Source of the DNA: Ruegeria sp. AD91A
Lineage (GTDB): Bacteria > Pseudomonadota > Alphaproteobacteria > Rhodobacterales > Rhodobacteraceae
Assembly: GCF_003443535.1 (NCBI RefSeq)
Contig: NZ_CP031946.1
Coordinates: forward strand, 2,108,001-2,172,000
Length of the DNA stretch: 64,000 bases
Reading direction: 5' to 3'
Shown in pieces: positions 1-8,414 of this stretch (its first letter is position 1; each line of letters starts with the position of its first letter). The notes below the pieces were generated by a model. The model saw nothing but the letters and a program-made list of their open reading frames with translations, had not been told where the DNA came from and made no database searches. Both the position numbers and the translations under genes were made by a program.

Positions 1-50
1 AAATGGTCGCAATTAGGCGACAAACGGCACAGAAAACTGTAGGTAACATT

Positions 51-341
51 ATGACTGAGATCTCGAAACTCACCGAACTGCGCAAATTGATGCAAAGCAT
101 GGAGCGCACGTTAGGCCTGGAGAATCTATCTCCGGTTGAGCGCGACATCTACTATGCCGCCGAAGAGCTTTCCAAGCCCGATCGGGAAGTACGCACGTTC
201 GGTTTGATTGAGCACACGTTGGTTCAGAGCGTTTCGCGCCCGACTTTCTTCCGCGCGCTGAAATCGCTGGTCGAAAAAGGCTATCTTTCTCAAAGCGGCA
301 GCGCCAACCGAGGACGGTACATCGTTCATGCGCCCAGATGA
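51..341 (+). CDS. Small winged-helix DNA-binding protein
   Basis: A 96-residue protein. The ATG at 51 is preferred over an in-frame ATG at 3 because it has TAGGTA a few bases upstream and gives a compact protein. The N-terminal half is helical and charged. The C-terminal half (about residues 45-96) reads as a winged helix, with SRPTFFRALKSLVEKGYL as recognition helix and an arginine-rich wing ending in RGRYIVHAPR. It resembles the MarR-like small regulators common in Rhodobacteraceae, but no ligand domain is visible. The membrane protein gene starts 24 bases downstream, so the two are probably co-transcribed. Target unknown. Confidence 0.6.
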   Translation: MTEISKLTELRKLMQSMERTLGLENLSPVERDIYYAAEELSKPDREVRTFGLIEHTLVQSVSRPTFFRALKSLVEKGYLSQSGSANRGRYIVHAPR

Positions 342-365
342 AGCGATCCACGAGCGCAAGGAGCC

Positions 366-920
366 GTGATCACTTTGCGCGCGTGGGTTACTGAAACGCT
401 TCTGGCCTCTCTGGCCTATGTGCTGGCGTCGATCCTTACCTTCGCCGTTCTTATGCCGTTGCAGAACGTGTTTTTCCCAGAATATCCAAGCCGGGCGAGC
501 CTGTTGTTTCTGCCGCATGGTGTACGGGTTCTGACGGCGTGGCTGTTGGGGTGGCGCGCCATTTTCGCATTGTTGCCTGGCGTGTTCATCGTTTTCGCCT
601 ATTTGGGTGGAACGGACGTATTCCTGCCCAGCCGCCTGATGGCCATCGCGATTGCAGTTCTGACTGTCCCGGCGGTTTTTTATCTTCTCAAAGCAATCGG
701 ATGGAACCTGTTTCCCCGCCCAGACCGCAAACCCTGCTGGATATGTGTGATGGGCGTCGGCGTCATCACGTCCTTCCTTGTCTCCGGGTTGACCAATTTG
801 GCTTTTGGCAGTGCGACGGTCGAATACATCGCTTTCCTGATCGGCGATATATCGGGCTTGTTCTTCCTGATGCTGGGTCTGTATTTTGCCTTCAGGTTTG
901 CCGACAAGCGACGGGTTTAA
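366..920 (+). CDS. Multi-spanning inner-membrane protein, unknown function
   Basis: A 184-residue protein with a GTG start directly behind AAGGAG (very short spacing). There are about five hydrophobic segments, near residues 10-35, 50-80, 88-110, 125-150 and 155-178. The stretch LLFLPHGVRVLTAWLLGWRA is reminiscent of the opening of MASE1-type sensor domains, but no signalling output domain follows. It sits 24 bases after the winged-helix gene on the same strand and runs convergently into the TauE/SafE gene. Function is not recognised; a membrane sensor working with the upstream regulator is only a guess. Confidence 0.55.
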   Translation: MITLRAWVTETLLASLAYVLASILTFAVLMPLQNVFFPEYPSRASLLFLPHGVRVLTAWLLGWRAIFALLPGVFIVFAYLGGTDVFLPSRLMAIAIAVLTVPAVFYLLKAIGWNLFPRPDRKPCWICVMGVGVITSFLVSGLTNLAFGSATVEYIAFLIGDISGLFFLMLGLYFAFRFADKRRV

Positions 921-924
921 GGTG

Positions 925-1689
925 TCACCCCATCAGGCCCCGCCGCAGTAAATTCAAGCCGGCCACCAGCAAGACAAACAGTGTGACCTTGCGGAAACTG
1001 GCCTGATCAAAATGGTCCTGCAGCTTGATGCCCACCCACATCCCCGCCAAAGCAGGAAGAACCAAGGTCGCGGAAAATGGGATCGTCTCCGCGCGAACAA
1101 TACCGGACATCTGATGGGCAATTAGCAAAAGCACCGCGCCCAGCCCATAAATGACACCTTGTATTCGAATCTGTTCCTTCTTGGGTGTATTCAAAGCCGT
1201 AAGATAGGCAACCGTCGGCGGACCCCATATTCCCGACATGCCGCCGACGAAACCCGCAATGCCTCCGATCACGGCCTCAATACCCTGTGACGGGCGGCTC
1301 AGAGTCAAACGGGCGCCCAGTAATTGAAACAGAACGAACACAGATACGAATGCACCGATGAGGATCAGAAAAACAGAATTCGGGACCAGTGCGACAAGCT
1401 GCGCACTCAGCACCAGTAAGAGGCCGCCAACAACAAGAAATACCCGGAACCGAAGGATTGCAGAATAGGCTGCGCTGGCCCCACCCCGAAGTGCCTGAAG
1501 CCCATTGGTTACAAGTGTCGGCAAAATCAGACCCGCCAACGTCAGATCCGGCGGCAAAAAGGAATTAAGTCCTGACACAAACACCATGGGCATGGCAAAG
1601 CCAACTATACCCTTGATCCACCCTGCGGCAAAAGCGACGGCCATGGCCAACAGCAGTTCCTGCGGCGAGAGAATGGAAAACAGGTTCAT
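925..1689 (-). CDS. TauE/SafE family sulfite/anion exporter
   Basis: A 254-residue membrane protein with about eight hydrophobic helices in two repeats, each opening with a glycine-rich segment (WIKGIVGFAMPMVF near residue 24; GGIAGFVGGMSGIWGPP near residue 145). This is the pattern of the TauE/SafE family, which exports sulfite or related organosulfur anions in taurine and sulfonate degraders. The ATG at 1689 is followed at once by the hydrophobic N-terminus. It diverges from mcd and shares the AT-rich 1690-1833 spacer. No sulfonate-degradation genes are adjacent, so the substrate is open. Confidence 0.75.
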   Translation of the reverse strand: MNLFSILSPQELLLAMAVAFAAGWIKGIVGFAMPMVFVSGLNSFLPPDLTLAGLILPTLVTNGLQALRGGASAAYSAILRFRVFLVVGGLLLVLSAQLVALVPNSVFLILIGAFVSVFVLFQLLGARLTLSRPSQGIEAVIGGIAGFVGGMSGIWGPPTVAYLTALNTPKKEQIRIQGVIYGLGAVLLLIAHQMSGIVRAETIPFSATLVLPALAGMWVGIKLQDHFDQASFRKVTLFVLLVAGLNLLRRGLMG

Positions 1690-1782
1690 TCCCCCTAGAT
1701 ATCATCTGGATATTCTTCTGCATTGCAAAAATGATGGGGTAATATTTGAACTTTTTTACATCATAATTGGTATTTTTGTTGC

Positions 1783-1796
1783 GCTGCACGTGCAGC
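1783..1796. promoter_or_regulatory. 14-bp palindrome upstream of mcd
   Basis: GCTGCACGTGCAGC is a perfect palindrome about 40 bases before the mcd ATG, at the edge of the AT-rich spacer between the TauE/SafE gene and mcd. Position and symmetry suit an operator. A palindrome of this length is expected a few times by chance in 64 kb, so confidence rests on location. Confidence 0.3.
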
Positions 1797-1833
1797 ATGA
1801 TATGACCAGACGACCGAGGAAAGGACGCGATTC

Positions 1834-3525
1834 ATGGCCCACGACGGACAGGATATGACCGAGATGACAACTGCTGCAGTTTTGCCCGATCTTCTGAATA
1901 TGACCCGGGCTGCCGTACCCGCGATAGAAGCCGTTTTTGAAAAGGCCCGTGAATCCGTGCGCCGCATGGTCTCGGCAGATGGCCGTATCTCTGGCGCTCT
2001 GATCGAAGCAAACCAGACCGCCGCACATGGTCTGGCCTGGCTGGCCACGTACAATCAGTCGCTGCAACAGATGCAGCGCTGGGCCGAAGCACTTCAGGCC
2101 GAAGGCAAGTTCGGCGAAGTCGAGCAGTTGCTTCACCAGATAGCTTTTGGCGAGTACCTGCATCAGGTCGCAGGTGGCATCCCGATGAACCAGGGCGAAG
2201 TCGTGCGCCTTCAGGATATGGGTCTCGGTTGGGATGCGCTGTCGGGCTTTCAGTCGTCCGAAGTACAGACCTTGATGGCGCAGGCAAATTCACAAGCCGC
2301 ACGCAGCCGTTTGGTCGAGCTGATGCAGGATCAGGCCGGTGCCACCATGTTCGGCGCGTCGGGCCTGGACGAAGAACTTGAAATGATCCGCGACCAGTTC
2401 CGCCGCTATGCGCAGGAAAAGGTCGAACCGTATGCCCATGAATGGCACCTCAAGGATGAGCTGATCCCGCTGGAAATCATCGAAGAGCTGGCGGAAATGG
2501 GCGTTTTCGGGCTGACCATCCCGGAGGAGTTTGGCGGTTTCGGCCTGTCCAAAGCCTCGATGTGCGTTGTGTCCGAAGAACTGTCGCGTGGCTACATTGG
2601 CGTTGGCTCACTGGGCACCCGTTCGGAAATCGCAGCCGAATTGATTATCGCCGGCGGCACAGACGAGCAAAAGGCCAACTGGCTGCCGAAACTGGCCTGC
2701 GCCGAAATTCTGCCGACCGCTGTCTTCACTGAACCCAACACCGGCTCGGATCTTGGCAGCCTGCGCACCCGTGCCGTGAAGGACGAGAACGGTGATTACC
2801 GGATCACCGGCAATAAGACCTGGATCACCCACGCCGCGCGCACCCATGTCATGACCCTGCTGGCGCGGACCGATCCCGACAGCACCGATCACCGCGGCCT
2901 GTCCATGTTCCTGGCCGAAAAAACACCGGGCACGGACGAGAACCCCTTCCCCACTCCCGGCATGACCGGTGGTGAGATCGAGGTTCTGGGCTATCGCGGC
3001 ATGAAGGAATACGAGCTGGGCTTTGACGGCTTCCACATCAAGGGTGAAAACCTGCTGGGGGGTGAAGAAGGCAAGGGTTTCAAACAGCTGATGGAAACCT
3101 TTGAAAGCGCCCGCATCCAGACTGCCGCTCGCGCTATCGGCGTGGCGCAAAGCGCGCTGGATATCGCCATGCAATATGCGATCGACCGCAAGCAGTTCGG
3201 CAAATCGCTGATCAACTTCCCGCGTGTCTCGGGCAAGCTGGCAATAATGGCGGTCGAGATCATGATTGCGCGCCAACTGACCTATTTCAGCGCGTGGGAG
3301 AAAGACCACGGCCAGCGCTGTGATCTTGAGGCCGGCATGGCCAAGCTGCTAGGCGCCCGGGTGGCCTGGGCAGCAGCCGATAACGGGCTTCAAATCCACG
3401 GCGGCAATGGCTTTGCGCTGGAATACAAGATCAGCCGCGTTCTGTGTGACGCGCGCATTCTCAACATTTTCGAAGGGGCTGCCGAGATTCAGGCACAGGT
3501 CATAGCACGACGTCTGCTCGGGTGA
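1834..3525 (+). CDS. mcd: (2S)-methylsuccinyl-CoA dehydrogenase
   Basis: A 563-residue acyl-CoA dehydrogenase, much longer than the usual 380-400 residues because of an N-terminal helical domain of about 180 residues. The ACAD core follows, with TEPNTGSDLGS around residue 304 (flavin and substrate loop), an arginine-rich segment with YAIDRKQFGK, and the C-terminal helix RILNIFEGAAEIQ. A long N-terminal extension with this core is characteristic of Mcd, which oxidises (2S)-methylsuccinyl-CoA to mesaconyl-CoA in the ethylmalonyl-CoA pathway of acetate assimilation. That fits Rhodobacteraceae. The gene stands alone between an AT-rich promoter region and a strong terminator. The alternative is another extended ACAD; the other pathway genes are not in the window. 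Confidence 0.8.
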   Translation: MAHDGQDMTEMTTAAVLPDLLNMTRAAVPAIEAVFEKARESVRRMVSADGRISGALIEANQTAAHGLAWLATYNQSLQQMQRWAEALQAEGKFGEVEQLLHQIAFGEYLHQVAGGIPMNQGEVVRLQDMGLGWDALSGFQSSEVQTLMAQANSQAARSRLVELMQDQAGATMFGASGLDEELEMIRDQFRRYAQEKVEPYAHEWHLKDELIPLEIIEELAEMGVFGLTIPEEFGGFGLSKASMCVVSEELSRGYIGVGSLGTRSEIAAELIIAGGTDEQKANWLPKLACAEILPTAVFTEPNTGSDLGSLRTRAVKDENGDYRITGNKTWITHAARTHVMTLLARTDPDSTDHRGLSMFLAEKTPGTDENPFPTPGMTGGEIEVLGYRGMKEYELGFDGFHIKGENLLGGEEGKGFKQLMETFESARIQTAARAIGVAQSALDIAMQYAIDRKQFGKSLINFPRVSGKLAIMAVEIMIARQLTYFSAWEKDHGQRCDLEAGMAKLLGARVAWAAADNGLQIHGGNGFALEYKISRVLCDARILNIFEGAAEIQAQVIARRLLG

Positions 3526-3553
3526 CCGGAACCGGCACCCCGTTTCCCCAACT

Positions 3554-3584
3554 GACCCGGCCTTTGCGCCGGGTCTTTTTCTTT
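3554..3584 (+). terminator. Intrinsic terminator after mcd
   Basis: GACCCGGC (3554-3561) pairs with GCCGGGTC (3568-3575) around a 6-base loop and is followed by TTTTTCTTT. It lies 28 bases after the mcd stop and ends that monocistronic transcript. Confidence 0.85.
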
Positions 3585-3667
3585 ACGGTGGGGTTTGTAC
3601 GCACTCTGTCCTTGGAACCTTCCGTTTTGTACAGGCCCACATCGACGCCCTTCAGCGCCTCTACAAC

Positions 3668-3689
3668 GGCACGTGTGACTGGCACGTGT
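3668..3689 (+). repeat. 9-bp direct repeat upstream of the lipoprotein gene
   Basis: GGCACGTGT occurs twice, separated by GACT, about 90 bases before the lipoprotein start at 3776. Each copy contains the palindrome CACGTG. Tandem sites 13 bases apart could be a regulator-binding pair. Nothing else is evident in the 3585-3775 spacer. Confidence 0.25.
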
Positions 3690-3775
3690 CCAAACTTCCC
3701 CCTTTGATCCCGGCACTTTCACCGTTACAGCGTCAGCTGGACCTGACTCAACCCGATCAGCATTTGGTACTTTGC

Positions 3776-4330
3776 ATGACCCGATCCTTCTTCGTCCTGT
3801 GCGCCACTCTGACGACCCTCTTTCTTGTGGGCTGCACCACCCCTGCGCCAACGGCCAGTCAAAGTGATATCGAGACGCTTGCGCAGTCGATCCAAAGGCT
3901 TGGGCCGGATGTCGATCCGGTTGAAGCCCAGAAGGCGGCAACCATCGCCTACACCTATTCGCAGCAATTGGCGCGGGACTGGAATGTCACCGACCCGGCC
4001 ATCGTCCACAACGCCAAGGTCATTAACGGATTCCGTGAAAAAGGGTTGTGCAATGACTGGGCCGAAGCCATGACCAAGCGGCTGCGGCAGGAAAACTTCC
4101 GGACACTGGACCTGAATTGGGCCACTTCTCCGCCGACATCCTTTCGAATTATCCACCATTCGGCGTCTATCAGCGCCAAGGGGGATTCGATGTATGACGG
4201 CATCATCCTTGATCCCTGGCGCAACAGTGGCGCATTGTACTGGGCGCCGGTGCGCGAGGATACGCGCTATAACTGGAAACCCAGGCAGGAAGTGCGCGAG
4301 CAACTGCTGAACGGGTCCCTCCCCTACTGA
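3776..4330 (+). CDS. Lipoprotein with a Cys-His-Asp, transglutaminase-like layout
   Basis: A 184-residue protein from the ATG at 3776; upstream in-frame starts lack a signal peptide. Residues 1-20 are a lipoprotein signal ending in LFLVGC, with acylated Cys20. The mature part has a cysteine in GLCNDWAEAM (Cys92), histidines in RIIHHSAS (His127/128) and an aspartate in GIILDPWR (Asp146). This order and spacing resemble the Cys-His-Asp triad of transglutaminase/papain-like folds, which is an inference from layout rather than a recognised family. The next gene, also a short exported protein, starts 41 bases downstream. Confidence 0.6.
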   Translation: MTRSFFVLCATLTTLFLVGCTTPAPTASQSDIETLAQSIQRLGPDVDPVEAQKAATIAYTYSQQLARDWNVTDPAIVHNAKVINGFREKGLCNDWAEAMTKRLRQENFRTLDLNWATSPPTSFRIIHHSASISAKGDSMYDGIILDPWRNSGALYWAPVREDTRYNWKPRQEVREQLLNGSLPY

Positions 4331-4371
4331 CCGTGGTTCCGCCGACAACCCCGATGCGCTAAGACCCAGCT

Positions 4372-4764
4372 ATGACACGCCTGATCCTGACCCTGCCTTT
4401 GATGGCACTGTTCCAATGCGACAAGGACGAAACCGTTGCGGCCTATGGTGCGGCGGACCAGATTTGGGTGCTGCAGGAGATCGATGGTCAGCCCTATGAG
4501 GCGAGTGCTCTGCTGCGGTTTCCCGAAGAAGGCAGGATTTCCGGAAACGCTCCGTGCAACAGCTATGACGGAACACTCAACGCGCCCTACCCGTGGTTTG
4601 AGGTTCAGAACCTCAGCGCGACGCGCGCCGCCTGCGCGGGGCTCGAAGCGGAAGGGTTCTACTTTGCCGCCCTCATGACCATGACCCAATCCGAAGTGTC
4701 AGGCAATGTGCTGATCCTGCGAAACGAGGATGGGCACGAGATGGTGTTCACAGCCGCCGAGTGA
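4372..4764 (+). CDS. META-domain (HslJ-like) exported protein
   Basis: A 130-residue protein. A short hydrophobic N-terminus ends in MALFQC, a poor but possible lipobox (Cys16). The rest matches a META domain: [11 protein letters not shown] near residue 32, then [14 protein letters not shown], and a cysteine in [12 protein letters not shown]/HslJ proteins are small envelope beta-rich proteins, some linked to stress or antibiotic tolerance; the biochemical role is unclear. It follows the lipoprotein gene and overlaps the 3' end of recO convergently by 17 bases. Confidence 0.7.
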   Translation: MTRLILTLPLMALFQCDKDETVAAYGAADQIWVLQEIDGQPYEASALLRFPEEGRISGNAPCNSYDGTLNAPYPWFEVQNLSATRAACAGLEAEGFYFAALMTMTQSEVSGNVLILRNEDGHEMVFTAAE

Positions 4765-5473
4765 CCTGATCCACGAACCTGGCCCGCGCTTCGGGCAGCG
4801 GATTATGCCCCAAAGACGGCGCGACGCGGTGTTCCAGGAAATACCCGGTCGTGCGCAGGGCCTCTGCGATCTCGGCGTCGGGCGCAGTGCCTTCCCCGCG
4901 CAGACAGGGCGGAAGGGGCAACAGCTTGTCCGCCCAATCACCGGCGCCATTCGCACTAACGGAACGGCCTGTTTTGGGCGATACGTAGATCAATCCTTCG
5001 GTCACACCTGTCACGGCGCAGGCTGTCAGATCAAGGCCAAAGCCAAGTTCGTCCAGCAGCGCGAGTTCCCATCGCAGATAAGCCAGAGGCCAGATCTCGT
5101 CCTGCCCCAGCAGGTCCATCAACTGTTCCGTCCGTGTATAGAGCGAGGCGTGTGGTTCCCGTTCGGGCAAACAAAAGGACAAGAGAGAGACGACAGCGTT
5201 GAGCCCGGACAGTGCCAGCCGCCCTGAAAACGCGGCTGCCGCGCGGGACCGCAGGGGCTCGACCTGAAAGGTGCCGATATGTTCTTCCAGTCGCGCGCGC
5301 CACAGCACGTCCAGTTGCGCGCCAGGTTGCAGGATCGGCGCGATCTTGCGGCTGGTCCCACCACGCACCACACCGGCATGACGACCATGGCCTTCGGTGA
5401 AGACCTCGATAATCGCCGCTGTTTCGCCATGGCGGCGTAAAGTCAGGAGTATTCCGTGATCGCGCCAGTCCAA
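4748..5473 (-). CDS. recO: DNA repair protein RecO
   Basis: A 241-residue RecO from a TTG start at 5473. The reading frame is open up to an ATG at 5623, but family members begin right at the conserved WRD-G-L-RRHGE segment, which follows this TTG, and AGGG lies about 10 bases upstream. An OB-fold covers about residues 1-80 ([20 protein letters not shown]), followed by the helical domain with [17 protein letters not shown]. RecO loads RecA on gapped DNA with RecF and RecR. In many bacteria it sits in the rnc-era-recO cluster; here it is the last member, separated from era by small unrelated genes. Confidence 0.85.
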   Translation of the reverse strand: MDWRDHGILLTLRRHGETAAIIEVFTEGHGRHAGVVRGGTSRKIAPILQPGAQLDVLWRARLEEHIGTFQVEPLRSRAAAAFSGRLALSGLNAVVSLLSFCLPEREPHASLYTRTEQLMDLLGQDEIWPLAYLRWELALLDELGFGLDLTACAVTGVTEGLIYVSPKTGRSVSANGAGDWADKLLPLPPCLRGEGTAPDAEIAEALRTTGYFLEHRVAPSLGHNPLPEARARFVDQVTRRL

Positions 5474-5668
5474 AACTCGACCCTGCTGTTGGTTGGGTTG
5501 GATCGCAGAAAATCCCAAGCGACGTCGGCGCGCAAGGGCGGAACTTCTTTTCCCGCTTTCGACGAGAGTCCTTTTTCCGAAGGCGCCATAGTTTTGTGAC
5601 TTCGTGCCACCCGTCTTGTGCACGTTCTCGCAACCCCCACCTGCGCTTCAAACAGAAGGGGCCGCGCC

Positions 5669-5920
5669 ATGATAGATGACGAACCGCAACCTGCCGTGTA
5701 TTACGACAAACACGAAATCTGGACGCCGGATCCGACAGCCGCAGACATGCAGGTCTATGAGACGTTTGCTTCGGCCGTCGTCGAACTTGTGCAGGTGCTG
5801 GATGACAACAAGCTGATGTTGTCACGGGATGTCTACGCCCGCTTTTTTGCGTCTCTGCTGCACCTGTCCAGAATGTTGGGCGAATACGAAGACGGGTGGA
5901 ACGGCGGAGATGGCGCGTGA
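5669..5920 (+). CDS. Conserved small acidic protein, unknown function
   Basis: An 83-residue protein from the ATG at 5669, which has AAGGGG upstream. It is acidic and mostly helical, with VYETFASAVVELVQVLDDN and YARFFASLLHLSRMLGEYED as two probable amphipathic helices. No signal peptide or metal motif is visible. It diverges from recO. I do not recognise a family. Confidence 0.5.
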   Translation: MIDDEPQPAVYYDKHEIWTPDPTAADMQVYETFASAVVELVQVLDDNKLMLSRDVYARFFASLLHLSRMLGEYEDGWNGGDGA

Positions 5921-6135
5921 TCCAAAGGCGAGCGAAGACCGTGGGGAAGAATATCAGCCTTTCATTCCAAAGGCCCCGGTAGAACGCGTCAGCTGACCCA
6001 CAGACCGATGGAAACCCCGTCAGTTCCCTGTTCGGGTAGGTCGGGGGCCGCCAAAGCTATTCCGAAAAACGCGTTGCTTGAATCCAGTTCAGGTATTAAT
6101 GTTCCGCTTATGTTCTTAAAGTGGGATTCCAAAAA

Positions 6136-6525
6136 ATGTCTCTTAACTATGTCATGATCGGTTCTAACGACGTTGCCAAAGCGCGGAAATACTATGACGC
6201 GGTTGTTCCCCAGATCGGCGGAAAGGTCATCGCCGAGTATATGCCGCACGCTGTGTGCTATGAGCTGCGTGGCGGCGGATGCATATGGGTCGCGACACCC
6301 TTCGACAAAGAAGTCGCGACGATCGGAAACGGGAACATGGTTGGTCTGCTGTGCCAAAACGAAGCGGAAGTTCGCGATGCGCACGCAACCGCGCTTGCAA
6401 ATGGCGGAGCAAACGAAGGTGATCCGGGTGACCGCCCCCAATATGGTCCGAACTTTTTTGGCGCTTATGCACGCGACCCTGACGGGAACAAGATGAGCTT
6501 TGTCTATTTTAGCGACGCAGGTTGA
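6136..6525 (+). CDS. VOC-family (glyoxalase/dioxygenase-fold) protein
   Basis: A 129-residue protein from ATG 6136; the ORF could start at 6121. It opens with LNYVMIGSNDVAKARKYYD, the first beta-alpha unit of a vicinal-oxygen-chelate module, and closes with FGAYARDPDGNKMSFVYF, where the glutamate metal ligand usual in glyoxalase I is replaced by serine. It has two half-modules in one chain. The family includes glyoxalases, dioxygenases and resistance proteins; the substrate cannot be told. It stands alone, 215 bases after the preceding gene, in a spacer holding nothing I can identify. Confidence 0.7.
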   Translation: MSLNYVMIGSNDVAKARKYYDAVVPQIGGKVIAEYMPHAVCYELRGGGCIWVATPFDKEVATIGNGNMVGLLCQNEAEVRDAHATALANGGANEGDPGDRPQYGPNFFGAYARDPDGNKMSFVYFSDAG

Positions 6526-6560
6526 TGGCGCTGAAAACCACTTGCGAACTTGATAGTGAG

Positions 6561-6585
6561 AAAAACCTCAGGCGGCAGGAGGTTT
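6561..6585 (-). terminator. Probable terminator of the SemiSWEET gene
   Basis: On the minus strand AAACCTC and GAGGTTT form a 7-bp stem around a 9-base loop, running straight into TTTTT. The stem overlaps the stop codon of the SemiSWEET gene (6584-6586). Confidence 0.55.
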
Positions 6586-6907
6586 AGAACGTCACACCTG
6601 CGTGAATTAGGATGCCGATGACCATTAATAAGTTCAGCACCATCGAGAGTCCGTTGCCCACATAGATGGGCAGCTTGCCCACCACCATACCATAGGCAAA
6701 CCACAGGAAGGACAGCCCGGCATAGAGAGACCAGGACAGAAGCGACTGACCGGTCGCGTGTTCGGAATGGGTAAAGTAGAGCTTGATCAATTGTGGAAGC
6801 GTGGCAAAAGGCCCGACAACGCCGACAAAGACCATGAAGCCCTCGAACCGCTGCATCCAGTGGCCGAGTTCCGATTTCTCCAGTTTCTCCGCAAGCGTTT
6901 CAGTCAC
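6584..6907 (-). CDS. SemiSWEET-type sugar transporter (PQ-loop/MtN3 protein)
   Basis: A 107-residue membrane protein. After an amphipathic N-terminus of about 20 residues come three hydrophobic helices, with the PQ-loop motif ATLPQLIKLY near residue 36 and a final GNGLSMVLNLLMVIGIL. One three-helix bundle of this size is typical of bacterial SemiSWEETs, which dimerise to carry sugars across the inner membrane. It lies between VOC and DUF1491 genes with no carbohydrate genes nearby, so the substrate is unknown. Confidence 0.8.
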   Translation of the reverse strand: MTETLAEKLEKSELGHWMQRFEGFMVFVGVVGPFATLPQLIKLYFTHSEHATGQSLLSWSLYAGLSFLWFAYGMVVGKLPIYVGNGLSMVLNLLMVIGILIHAGVTF

Positions 6908-7020
6908 GAAAGCCCCTCTTGGTTGCGCTCGGTCCGTAGGACACGTCAGGCCTTACAGGCCAATTGCAGCAATAAAATAGTCGCTTTGATCTCGGCGTCA
7001 AAGACCCTTCTGAATCGTGG

Positions 7021-7350
7021 TCACTCCAGCCCCTCTTCGCCCAGCAGGTGCCGCCCCTGCCGGTCTTCGACCTCAATCACCCAGAGGTCCGGGTCAAAGC
7101 CACGTTGACGCTGGATGGCCTGGTCCACGTGGCCCTCCGGGCCAGACGAGAGTTCGACCCATTTTCGTTCACCACTCATCAGATCAAAGCTGCGTTGGAA
7201 CGCAACGGCCTGTCCATCCAGCGTGCTCAGCTTGACCAGAACTGCGCCTGCCGTGTCATCGCCATGGGCCACCACATAGGCCGGGATATCCTGAAATCGC
7301 AGCCGCGCCAGATAGGCGTGGACCCAGAACTCGGCCGTCAGACGGGTCAT
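7021..7350 (-). CDS. DUF1491 family protein
   Basis: A 109-residue cytosolic protein. It begins LTAEFWVHAYLARL and contains HGDDTAGAVLVKL and WVIEVEDRQGRHLL, which I recognise as the alphaproteobacterial DUF1491 family. Function is unknown. The ATG overlaps the era stop codon as ATGA, so translation is coupled to the ribosome-assembly GTPase. That suggests, without proving, a role linked to ribosomes or RNA. Confidence 0.75.
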   Translation of the reverse strand: MTRLTAEFWVHAYLARLRFQDIPAYVVAHGDDTAGAVLVKLSTLDGQAVAFQRSFDLMSGERKWVELSSGPEGHVDQAIQRQRGFDPDLWVIEVEDRQGRHLLGEEGLE

Positions 7351-8255
7351 GCGTTTCCGTCTTTGAAATCCAGACCCATTTCCGAGTAACGCTCGGATTC
7401 TTCCAGCCAGTTGGGCCGGACCTTCACTTGCAGGAACAGGTGAATTTTGCGGTCGAGGAATTCTTCCAGTTCTGCCCGCGCAGCCTGGCTGACGGCCTTG
7501 ATGGTCTCACCCTTCTTGCCCAACACGATGCCTTTGTGGCCGTCACGCATGACATAGATGACCTGATCGATCTTGGCAGAGCCGTCCTTGCGTTCTTCCC
7601 AGTTCTCGGTCTCGACGGTCAACTGATAGGGCAATTCCTGATGCAGGCGCAGGGTGAGCTTCTCGCGCGTCATTTCCGCGGCGATCATGCGCAGGGGCAG
7701 ATCGGCGATCTGGTCTTCGGGATAGAGCCAGGGGCCTTCAGGCAGTTCAGAGGCCAGCCACTTGCGCAGGTCTTCGACACCGTGGCCCTTTTCAGCAGAG
7801 ATCATGAAGGTTTCGGCAAACGGGTAGCGTGCGTTCAGGTCACTGGTCAGCGCCAGCAGCTTTTCGGACGGCACCTTGTCGATCTTGTTGATCGCCAACG
7901 CGATTGTGCGGCCCTGCCCGATCTCTTCCAGACCTTCGAGAATGCGTTCAACCCCTTCGGTGATACCACGATGCGCTTCAACCATCAGGACAACGACGTC
8001 CGCATCTGCGGCCCCGCCCCATGCAGCAGCTACCATGGCGCGATCCAGGCGGCGGCGGGGTTTGAACAGGCCGGGCGTGTCGACGAAGACCAGTTGCGCA
8101 TCGCCTTCCATCGCCACTCCGCGGATACGCGCGCGGGTGGTCTGAACCTTATGCGTCACGATCGAAACCTTGGCCCCGACCATGCGGTTCAGCAGAGTTG
8201 ACTTGCCCGCATTGGGCTCTCCGATCAGGGCGATAAATCCGGCGCGTGTGGTCAT
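7347..8255 (-). CDS. era: GTPase Era, 30S assembly factor
   Basis: A 302-residue Era. The GTPase domain has GEPNAGKST (12-20), DTPG (59-62) and NKID (123-126). The C-terminal KH domain carries GHKGIVLGKKGETIK. Era binds the 3' end of 16S rRNA and couples 30S maturation to growth. Length is standard. In related bacteria era directly follows rnc; here a GNAT gene and a plus-strand multicopper oxidase gene separate them, so era must have its own promoter in the 8256-8414 spacer. Confidence 0.97.
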   Translation of the reverse strand: MTTRAGFIALIGEPNAGKSTLLNRMVGAKVSIVTHKVQTTRARIRGVAMEGDAQLVFVDTPGLFKPRRRLDRAMVAAAWGGAADADVVVLMVEAHRGITEGVERILEGLEEIGQGRTIALAINKIDKVPSEKLLALTSDLNARYPFAETFMISAEKGHGVEDLRKWLASELPEGPWLYPEDQIADLPLRMIAAEMTREKLTLRLHQELPYQLTVETENWEERKDGSAKIDQVIYVMRDGHKGIVLGKKGETIKAVSQAARAELEEFLDRKIHLFLQVKVRPNWLEESERYSEMGLDFKDGNA

Positions 8256-8414
8256 GAGTCTGGCAATCCTGTTTGCAAGTGCGCACCCCTATAGCAGAAA
8301 GCTTCGACGGGCCAGAGGGATTTGTCGCATTGCGGCCATGCGGTTTCGATGTCAGATGAACGCAGACGCCCAGCCATTCCCAGCCCGGCATCAAATCCGT
8401 TCAGTGAGGTTTTC

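Noticed and set aside
3500..3685. 61-residue minus-strand ORF overlapping the mcd 3' end
   Set aside because: It reads through the mcd terminator hairpin and antisense to mcd, has only a GTG start, and no recognisable domain. Its coding look in the first 35 codons was noted but is not enough.
5989..6130. Minus-strand frame ending before the VOC gene that looks like a protein C-terminus
   Set aside because: The frame only continues as the antisense of the VOC gene and no homologous family could be named. It may be a gene remnant but there is no support.
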